A DNA stretch of 12,353 nt from DASRRB01 sp036732755 (lineage in GTDB: Bacteria; Planctomycetota; B15-G4; SIAN01): the NCBI GenBank assembly GCA_036732755.1, contig DAINBU010000134.1:1-12353 (forward strand). Reading direction: 5' to 3'. A program made the translations under genes and the position numbers. This document shows, piece after piece, positions 7,710-12,353 of this stretch; position 1 is the stretch's first letter; every line of letters starts with the position of its first letter. The notes under the pieces were generated by a model. It saw only the letters and a program-made list of their open reading frames with translations. It was not told where the DNA came from and ran no database searches.

Positions 7710-8671
7710 CGTCCACTCTCGTGGCGCCGCCGCTCGCCGATCTCCGCGCGGCCCGGGAGCGCATCCGCGGCAACGCGTTGCGCACGCCCCTGCTGCGCCT
7801 CCACGCGCCGGAGTTCGCGGGCGAGCTGTGGGTCAAGCTCGAGTGCCTCCAACCGATCGGCTCGTTCAAGATCCGCGGCGCGACCAATGCGATGAAGCTC
7901 GCGCCGCGCGCGACGCTCGAGCGCGGCGTCTACACCGCGAGCGCCGGCAACATGGCGCAAGGAGTCGCGTGGTGCGCACGCGAGCTCGGAGTTCCGTGCC
8001 ACGTCGTGGTGCCCGACCACGCTCCCGCCACCAAGCTCGCGGCGATCGAGCGCCTCGGGGCCGAAGTCATCCGCGAGCCGTTCGAACGCTGGTGGAGAGT
8101 CCTCGAGGAGCACCGCTACGCCGGGCTCGACGGCCTCTTCATCCATCCGGTGAGCGATCCGGCGGTCATCGCCGGCAATGGGACGATCGCGCTCGAGATC
8201 CTGGAGGATCTCGCCGACGTCGACAGCGTGCTCGTACCCTTCGGCGGCGGAGGGTTGAGCTCCGGCATCGCGGCCGGAGTCCGCGCGCTCGCTCCGCGAA
8301 CGAAGGTATTCGCGTGCGAGGTCGAGACCGCGGCGCCGCTCGCCGCTGCCCTGGCGGCCGGCGCGCCGCAGCCCAGCGCCTACACGCCGAGCTTCGTCGA
8401 CGGCATCGGCGGCCGCGGAGTGCTGGCGGAGATGTGGCCGCTCGTGTCGAGTCTGCTCGACGGATCGATCGTGGTGACGCTCGCCGGGATCGCAGGCGCG
8501 ATCCGCCTGCTCGCCGAGCGGCAGCGCGTCATCGCGGAGGGCGCCGGCGCGGCGTCGCTCGCCGCCGCGCTGAGTGGCCGCGCCCCGGGTCGACGCATCG
8601 TCTGCATCGTCTCCGGCGGCAACATCGACGCCGCGAAGCTCGCGACCATCCTCGGCGGCGGCGTACCGTGA
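7706..8671 (+). CDS. Second PLP-dependent threonine/serine dehydratase-like enzyme
   Basis: This is a fold-type II PLP enzyme of 321 residues, without an ACT domain, only distantly similar to the dehydratase two genes upstream. Visible are the PLP lysine K55 in GSFKIRGA (52-59), GGGGL (180-184), EGAGAAS (278-284) and SGGNID (303-308). Two family positions differ: SAGNHAQ reads SAGNMAQ (79-85, His to Met) and AGQGT reads AGNGT (156-160). The cofactor residues are kept, so it should be catalytic with altered specificity. An insert with WW (129-130) and the stretch SFVDGIGGRGVLAEMW (229-244) also set it apart. The start is taken as the TTG at 7706, which overlaps the preceding stop (TTGA) and follows GGGG ten bases upstream; a GTG at 7721 is the alternative. 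Racemase, dehydratase or deaminase activity are all possible. Confidence 0.88.
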   Translation: MTSTLVAPPLADLRAARERIRGNALRTPLLRLHAPEFAGELWVKLECLQPIGSFKIRGATNAMKLAPRATLERGVYTASAGNMAQGVAWCARELGVPCHVVVPDHAPATKLAAIERLGAEVIREPFERWWRVLEEHRYAGLDGLFIHPVSDPAVIAGNGTIALEILEDLADVDSVLVPFGGGGLSSGIAAGVRALAPRTKVFACEVETAAPLAAALAAGAPQPSAYTPSFVDGIGGRGVLAEMWPLVSSLLDGSIVVTLAGIAGAIRLLAERQRVIAEGAGAASLAAALSGRAPGRRIVCIVSGGNIDAAKLATILGGGVP

Positions 8672-8743
8672 AGCGTCCGATTCCCCGCTGAAGCACCGTG
8701 CGATGAGCGCGAAGTCGAGGAAGACGGCTGCCCAGTACACCAT
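8672..8743 (-). pseudogene. Truncated DUF1328-like small membrane protein start
   Basis: On the minus strand an ATG at 8743 has GGAG six bases upstream. It opens with MVYWAAVFLDFALIA, closely resembling the start of the roughly 50-residue DUF1328 (YtjA-like) membrane proteins, which begin with a Met-hydrophobic-Tyr-Trp/Tyr-Ala pattern. After about 20 residues the likeness fades, and the reading frame continues antisense into the dehydratase gene with no second hydrophobic helix. Asp and Arg also fall inside the first helix (D10, R16). I read it as the surviving 5' end of a gene cut off near the end of the amino-acid operon. DUF1328 genes are stress/envelope-type genes, which fits the YqjD-like cluster next door. 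It could instead be chance hydrophobicity. Confidence 0.4.
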
Positions 8744-9021
8744 GACACTCTCCGTTCGAACCGTGACGAGCAGCTCCGGCACCGCTGACGCCGCGCCTTC
8801 GTCGGTACCGATCCTCGAGCAGCTCCGGAAGCGTCTCACAGTCCGAGCTCGCGCGAGCCGTTGGCCGATCGGGAGGGCCGAACCAGTGAACGCGCAAATC
8901 CACCCGCCTTCTTGCGCTGCGTCGTTCCCGGTCGCCGGGCGCCGTCCTGGGAACGGGACTTGAGACGCCGCGGGCTCGTCGTCGCCGCCGCCCGTGGCGG
9001 CCGACGCGAGGGAGAGCCGAC
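8744..9021. promoter_or_regulatory. Leader region of the YqjD-like cluster
   Basis: This 278-base gap, part of about 350 bases without an intact gene, lies ahead of the DUF883-like gene. It contains an imperfect inverted repeat at 8924-8954 and ends with a strong ribosome site GAGGGAGAG (9008-9016). Open frames across it have no ribosome site and low-complexity translations. No RNA gene was recognised. Confidence 0.4.
8924..8954. repeat. Imperfect inverted repeat, 8 + 8 bases around a 15-base loop
   Basis: GTTCCCGG (8924-8931) can pair with CTGGGAAC (8947-8954): seven Watson-Crick pairs and one G-U pair. It lies 67 bases before the YqjD-like start. It may be an operator or mRNA leader hairpin for the cluster. 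The right arm contains GGAAC, the usual core of an ECF -35 element, but no well-spaced -10 was seen. Confidence 0.3.
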
Positions 9022-9378
9022 ATGTTGCGTTCCCATGAGAAGTTGGCGAACGAGCCCGTCGATCGGGCGGAAGCCCCGCCGGATCACGCCGAGCGGAGCC
9101 TCGGCGAGCAGTCGAAGAAGATCCTGCGCGACGTCCGCGATCTCGGCGCCATCGCCGTCGAAAACGTCGGGCGAACCGTGAATCACCTGAAGGACCAGGG
9201 GCGCGGCGTCGTGAAGAAGGGACGCGAGCGTTCGATTCGCGTGCACGACAGGTTCGTGGATTACGTCGCCGACCACCCGACGAAGTCGCTCCTCATCGCC
9301 CTCGGTATCGGCACTCTCCTCGGCATCATCGTGCGCCGTCGCGCCGCTTCTCCGCGACCGGTCCAAGATGCCGTTTGA
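9022..9378 (+). CDS. YqjD/ElaB-like membrane-anchored protein (DUF883 family)
   Basis: The protein has 118 residues. A charged amphipathic N-terminal region (about 25-78) resembles a coiled coil and is followed by one C-terminal hydrophobic segment (about 88-105), ending in RRR. The junction FVDYVADHPTKSLLIALG (78-95) matches the YqjD-type signature: Asp-Tyr-Val, a short polar turn with Pro, then a glycine-rich helix and basic residues. In Escherichia coli, YqjD and ElaB are inner-membrane tail-anchored proteins of stationary phase that bind ribosomes. A similar role here is an inference from family. The start at 9022 has a very good ribosome site five bases upstream (GAGGGAGAG). The 3' end overlaps the next gene by 11 bases, forming a coupled cluster. 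Confidence 0.82.
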   Translation: MLRSHEKLANEPVDRAEAPPDHAERSLGEQSKKILRDVRDLGAIAVENVGRTVNHLKDQGRGVVKKGRERSIRVHDRFVDYVADHPTKSLLIALGIGTLLGIIVRRRAASPRPVQDAV

Positions 9379-9814
9379 GCGACACGCGATCGCGGACGAG
9401 CCGCAGACGGAGCCGCACGAATTCGAGCTCCTGTTCGACCGGATCCGGGACGCGATCGAGACGTTCGCGCGGAGCGTCGCCGGAATCGCGGTCCTCGAGT
9501 GGCAGCGGTTCAAGCTGCGCGTCGTCGACGCCTGCATGGGCTTCATCGCGGTGCTGCTCCTGCTCGCGAGCCTGGTCGCGGTCGCGATCGCGGCCGGCGT
9601 CCTCCTGGTCACCGGCACGCGCGACGCGCTCGTCGCTTGGACGGGGACCCCCTGGATCGGGGAGATCGGCGCCGGCGCGCTGGTCCTGAGCGGGCTGCTG
9701 CTCGGCGGCGCGCTGTTCCGTCGCATCACGCGGCGAAGGCTCGTCGCGGCGGCCGTCCGTCCGCGGCCTGCCCGCGAGGCGACCACCGCTGCCGCCGAGG
9801 TCGGCTCGTCTTGA
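9368..9814 (+). CDS. YqjE-like two-helix membrane protein (DUF1469 / holin-3_6-like)
   Basis: The protein has 148 residues. A cytoplasmic amphipathic N-terminus (15-50, containing FARSVAGIAVLEWQRFKL) precedes two membrane helices at about 57-82 and 98-117, then a basic Arg/Ala-rich tail. The layout and the helix pair match the YqjE/DUF1469 group, which is annotated as phage-holin-like by fold only. There is no lysis gene here, so a holin function should not be inferred. It overlaps the YqjD-like gene by 11 bases and the next start by four (TTGA), as in enterobacterial yqjD-yqjE-yqjK. It probably acts in the envelope with its neighbours. No strong ribosome site precedes the ATG, consistent with coupling to upstream translation. 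Confidence 0.75.
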   Translation: MPFERHAIADEPQTEPHEFELLFDRIRDAIETFARSVAGIAVLEWQRFKLRVVDACMGFIAVLLLLASLVAVAIAAGVLLVTGTRDALVAWTGTPWIGEIGAGALVLSGLLLGGALFRRITRRRLVAAAVRPRPAREATTAAAEVGSS

Positions 9815-10113
9815 GACGGAGCGAAGGCGCCGACTCGATCCTCGATCGTCGTCGCGCCGAACTGACCGACGACGCCAGGCGCAGCGTCGCGGGGATCGGG
9901 CACGCTCTCGTCGACGCGACGAGCGCCTGCGCCCGGATCGCTCCCCAGCGAACGCTCGCGGTTGCCGGCGTGGTCGGCTTCGGACTCGGCCTGGCGGGCC
10001 CGCGCCTGCTGCGCTCGCTTCGCGGCGCGACGCGCTACGTCGTGACGGGAATCCCGCCGCTCGTGCGCCTCGGCTGGCGCCTCAGTCGGAAGCGCGCCGC
10101 CTCAACCTCGTGA
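9811..10113 (+). CDS. Small basic membrane-associated protein in YqjK position
   Basis: The protein has 100 residues from a TTG that overlaps the previous stop (TTGA), with GAGG ten bases upstream. It has a charged N-terminus (RRSEGADSILDRRRAELTDDARRS), one short glycine-rich hydrophobic stretch at about 48-63 (TLAVAGVVGFGLGLAGP), and a strongly basic C-terminus (RLGWRLSRKRAAS). Sequence similarity to YqjK is not clear. The assignment rests on its place as third gene of the cluster, its size and its charge. The last 32 bases overlap the convergent oxidoreductase gene. It may be membrane-peripheral; the function is unknown. Confidence 0.65.
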   Translation: MRRSEGADSILDRRRAELTDDARRSVAGIGHALVDATSACARIAPQRTLAVAGVVGFGLGLAGPRLLRSLRGATRYVVTGIPPLVRLGWRLSRKRAASTS

Positions 10114-11545
10114 GCGCCGCCCTCGCTGCGAAGAATCCGCAGAGCCCGTGGACGCCGGCGCCAGGAGGCGTCGAGCTCGAACAGAGGTAGAGACGTGGGT
10201 TCGGCGTGGTGTAGGGGACGAGACGCGCGACCGGACGCGTGAAGATCTGGCCGAGGTCGTTGGCGCCTCCGGCGATGTCGCCGCCGACGTAGTTTTCGTT
10301 GTCCCGTTCGAGATCGGCGGGAGCGCGGACGCTGCGCGCGAGGATCCGCTGGCGGAAGCCCGGCGCGAAGCGCTCGATCTGCGCTTCGATGCGATCGGTC
10401 ATGTCGTACGCGCAGCCGTTCGGGACGTGGCAGTAGGCCCAGCCGGTCTGCTTGCCGTCGGGCGCGCGTGTGCGGTCGAACAGGCTCTGCTGCGCGACGA
10501 GGACGAAGGGACGCTCGGCCGGCGTGCCGCTCCAGCAGGCGCGCTCGGACGCGGCGATCTCCTCGAGCGTGCCGCCGACGTGGACGGTCGCGGCGCGCGC
10601 GCACGCGGGCGCGCGCCACGGGATCGGACCGTCGAGCGCCCAGTCGACCTTGAATGCGCCCGGCCCGGCGCGGAACTGCTCGAGCCGTCGGCGATATCCG
10701 GCGGGAAGTTCGTCGCCGGCGATGCGCGCGACCGCGCGCGGAGCGAGGTCGAAGAGGACCACGCTCGCCCGCGGAAGTTCGGTGAGGGACGCGACGCGTT
10801 CGCCCGTGATGATCTCCCCACCCGACGAGACGAGCCGCGCCACGAGCGCTTCGGTGATGCGGCGCGAGCCTCCGCGCGCGCACGGCCAGCCGACGGCGTG
10901 CGCGGCGACGCCGAGCGCGAGGCCGAACGCCGCGCTGCACGCCCGTTCGAGCGGAAGGAACGAGTGCGCCGCGCAACCGGCGAAGAGGCCGCGCGCCGCG
11001 TCGCCGCGGAACGCGTCCTTCGCGAGTGCCGCCGCGGAACGCAGCGCCGAAAGTCCGAAGCGAAGAAGCAGCAGCGGGCTGCGCGGCAGGCGAGGCGGGC
11101 CGAGGATCTCCGCGAAGAGTTCGTCCGAGCGCGCGGCCAGCGGCGCGAAAAGGCGGCGCCAGGCGCGGCCGTCGGCGCCGAGCGTCTCTTCCATCGCCGC
11201 GCCGTCGCGCTCGAGGAGCGCCGCCGTCCCGTCCGCGAGCGGATGAGCGAGCGGCGCCGGCGAGAAGGTCCATTCGAGTCCGTGCTCGTCGAGCCGCAGC
11301 TCGCGGAACCATGGCGAGAGGAGCGCCATCGGGTGGATCGCCGAGCAGACGTCGTGCACGAAGCCGGGAAGCGTCAGCTCTTCCGAGCGCGCGCCGCCGC
11401 CGACGGTCGGCCTCGCCTCGACGAGGAGCACCGAAAGCGATCGGCGCGCCAGGGCGATCGCCGCGGAAAGGCCGTTGGGTCCGGCGCCGACGACGATCGC
11501 GTCGTAGGTCGGACGCGCCGCGCGCGAGCGAAGCCGGTCGCTCAT
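10082..11545 (-). CDS. Phytoene-desaturase-like FAD-dependent oxidoreductase
   Basis: This is a 487-residue flavin amine-oxidase/phytoene-desaturase superfamily enzyme; close relatives are annotated as PYROXD2-like NAD(P)/FAD oxidoreductases. The dinucleotide-binding fold is at the N-terminus: AIVVGAGPNGLSAAIAL (16-32) with the ribose-binding Glu in VLLVEARPTVGGGAR (39-53). A second family mark is GGSRRITEALVARLVSSGGE (225-244), and the C-terminal FAD contact is PPGAGVHGLCGFFAA (460-474). An FCSAIHP-like stretch (DVCSAIHP, 65-72) also fits. The frame is open to 11833, but the family N-terminus begins at the ATG at 11545; the ribosome site is weak. No carotenoid synthesis genes are nearby, so carotenoid desaturation is not supported; the substrate is unknown. 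It is divergent from the Lys-rich ORF and convergent with the YqjK-position gene. Confidence 0.9.
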   Translation of the reverse strand: MSDRLRSRAARPTYDAIVVGAGPNGLSAAIALARRSLSVLLVEARPTVGGGARSEELTLPGFVHDVCSAIHPMALLSPWFRELRLDEHGLEWTFSPAPLAHPLADGTAALLERDGAAMEETLGADGRAWRRLFAPLAARSDELFAEILGPPRLPRSPLLLLRFGLSALRSAAALAKDAFRGDAARGLFAGCAAHSFLPLERACSAAFGLALGVAAHAVGWPCARGGSRRITEALVARLVSSGGEIITGERVASLTELPRASVVLFDLAPRAVARIAGDELPAGYRRRLEQFRAGPGAFKVDWALDGPIPWRAPACARAATVHVGGTLEEIAASERACWSGTPAERPFVLVAQQSLFDRTRAPDGKQTGWAYCHVPNGCAYDMTDRIEAQIERFAPGFRQRILARSVRAPADLERDNENYVGGDIAGGANDLGQIFTRPVARLVPYTTPNPRLYLCSSSTPPGAGVHGLCGFFAARAALTRLRRRASD

Positions 11546-11685
11546 GTCGGCGGTGCTCGTCCTGCCACGAAGAATCGCGTTGGAGGATAGCCGCTCGCCT
11601 CGACGATGCGGCACATCGATTGCCCGCTTCGACGAACGTCCCAGTACCTCACATGCAACCATCGACCACGCTCGAGGAGTGCGCC
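11546..11685. promoter_or_regulatory. Divergent intergenic spacer
   Basis: This 140-base gap separates the oxidoreductase (minus) from the Lys/Arg-rich ORF (plus). It should hold both promoters. The plus-strand gene has GAGGAG at 11674-11679. No other signal was convincing. Confidence 0.35.
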
Positions 11686-12213
11686 GTGAACCGTCGCCTG
11701 CAGGGAAAAAAGTCGCGAGCCGCGCGCGTCGCGGGTCGTCCGTCGAAGTCGTCCGAAGCGGGGAATCGCGAGGCTCAGGAGAAACGGCGCGAGGAGTCCC
11801 AGGCGGACCTCGAACCGTCGGCGCCGTCGGCAAGCGAGACCGTGCAGAATCCCCCTTTCGGCAAGACTCCCCGATCCGGGGAAAACGAGCGCCGGACGGT
11901 GCAGGCGCAAGCCGCTCGGAAGCAGGCGGACGAGAAGAAGGCGAAACCGGGCGCGAGCAGCCTGTTGCGGCGAGAGCAGAACGACGAGGCCGAGTTCACG
12001 CTCCGCGAAGGCGACCATTCGCGTGCGCGAGCGCTTCGAAGCTTCGAGCTCGGCCACAAAGAGCATCCCTCGAGGACGCCCAATCAGACGCATGGCCACT
12101 CGGTGGACCGGAGTTGCCGGCGTCAGCCGCGCTCGACGGCGCCCAGGAACGCCCTTCCGCGATCGAGGACCGGAGCGGGTTCTCGCAGCGGCAACCGGCA
12201 CTCGAGCCACTGA
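11686..12213 (+). CDS. Hypothetical Lys/Arg/Glu-rich, probably disordered protein
   Basis: I do not recognise this protein. From the GTG at 11686 it is 175 residues; GAGGAG six bases upstream is a strong ribosome site, and an ATG at 11653 is the alternative. The first 130 residues are highly charged and low in hydrophobics (KKSRAAR, NREAQEKRREESQAD, ARKQADEKKAKPGASSLL), so intrinsic disorder and nucleic-acid or membrane contact are plausible. There is no signal peptide or membrane helix. The last 45 residues (Arg/Ser/His-rich) look less coding, and a sister frame from about 12075 to 12335 has comparable codon quality, so a frameshift near there is possible. The complementary strand is also open. 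Existence of the gene is moderately supported; function is unknown. Confidence 0.45.
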   Translation: MNRRLQGKKSRAARVAGRPSKSSEAGNREAQEKRREESQADLEPSAPSASETVQNPPFGKTPRSGENERRTVQAQAARKQADEKKAKPGASSLLRREQNDEAEFTLREGDHSRARALRSFELGHKEHPSRTPNQTHGHSVDRSCRRQPRSTAPRNALPRSRTGAGSRSGNRHSSH

Positions 12214-12353
12214 TCGACGAAGCGGGCCCGCGACCGATTCCGGGCATTGCCGGAATACGTTCAACCATAAAGGCGAGGCACGAGGACGAGTTCGGGCGAG
12301 TGACCTGCCCCCGCTCTTTGGTCCACCTCGTATGAGAGTTTGGTCTTCGTCTG

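Noticed and set aside
5740..8671. Ectoine degradation operon (eutBC)
   Set aside because: Only the dehydratase-OCD pairing matches. No ectoine hydrolase, deacetylase, transporter or regulator is in the window, so the symbols were not used.
7598..8839. 413-codon minus-strand open frame
   Set aside because: Most of it is antisense to the second dehydratase. Only the first part near 8743 has character and is reported separately as a remnant.
8574..8963. 129-codon plus-strand ORF crossing the gap after the dehydratase
   Set aside because: It has no ribosome site, overlaps the dehydratase 3' end in another frame, and gives a Ser/Arg/Ala-rich translation.
9368..9814. Phage holin / prophage lysis module
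   Set aside because: The similarity is to the DUF1469 YqjE-type group. There are no endolysin, capsid or integrase genes, and the neighbours match a yqj cluster.
10148..11590. 480-codon plus-strand open frame
   Set aside because: It mirrors the FAD oxidoreductase; the translation is Arg/Glu-rich with no domain, as expected for antisense of a GC-rich gene.
11868..11882. Hairpin TCCCCG-ATC-CGGGGA within the Lys-rich ORF
   Set aside because: It is followed by A residues on the plus strand and has no T run on the minus strand, so it is not a terminator.

Overview
The window is a GC-rich (roughly 68-70% by eye) bacterial chromosomal segment. A Ser/Thr kinase translationally overlapped by an ECF sigma factor of the type usually paired with such kinases, together with a membrane-anchored FGE/SUMF1-fold protein and a second ECF sigma factor, is a gene mix typical of Planctomycetota. 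Acidobacteriota or Myxococcota cannot be excluded from sequence alone. No rRNA, tRNA, CRISPR array or recognisable insertion sequence was seen.

Region 1 (1-4847) is a signalling block. A minus-strand ECF sigma factor (754-1350) overlaps by 20 bases the start of a Pkn-type Ser/Thr kinase whose C-terminus lies off the left edge (1-773). Divergent from it, after a gene-poor spacer of about 490 bases, is a 657-residue single-pass membrane protein with a C-terminal FGE-sulfatase fold (1837-3810) that lacks the catalytic cysteines. A small hypothetical ORF (3893-4144) follows. It converges on a second, unrelated ECF sigma factor (4152-4847, minus).

Region 2 (5008-5673) is a hypothetical protein with a weak PilZ-like pattern, divergent from the second sigma factor. 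Region 3 (5740-8671) is a tightly overlapped three-gene operon for amino-acid metabolism: a PLP fold-type II threonine/serine dehydratase, an ornithine cyclodeaminase/mu-crystallin enzyme, and a second, clearly different dehydratase. The ATGA and TTGA junctions imply coupled translation. The set recalls the EutB/EutC pair of ectoine degradation, but no other ectoine gene is visible, so the substrate is unknown.

Region 4 (8672-10113) is a probable envelope/stress cluster. It holds a truncated DUF1328-like start on the minus strand, then YqjD/ElaB-like (DUF883), YqjE-like (DUF1469/holin-3_6-like) and YqjK-position small membrane-associated proteins in overlapping order, the same architecture as enterobacterial yqjD-yqjE-yqjK. 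Its end overlaps tail to tail by 32 bases with a phytoene-desaturase-like FAD oxidoreductase (10082-11545, minus). Divergent from that is a Lys/Arg/Glu-rich, probably disordered hypothetical ORF (11686-12213). The last 140 bases show nothing I can support.

Many long open frames run antisense to the real genes; in this GC-rich DNA they are frame shadows and were left out.
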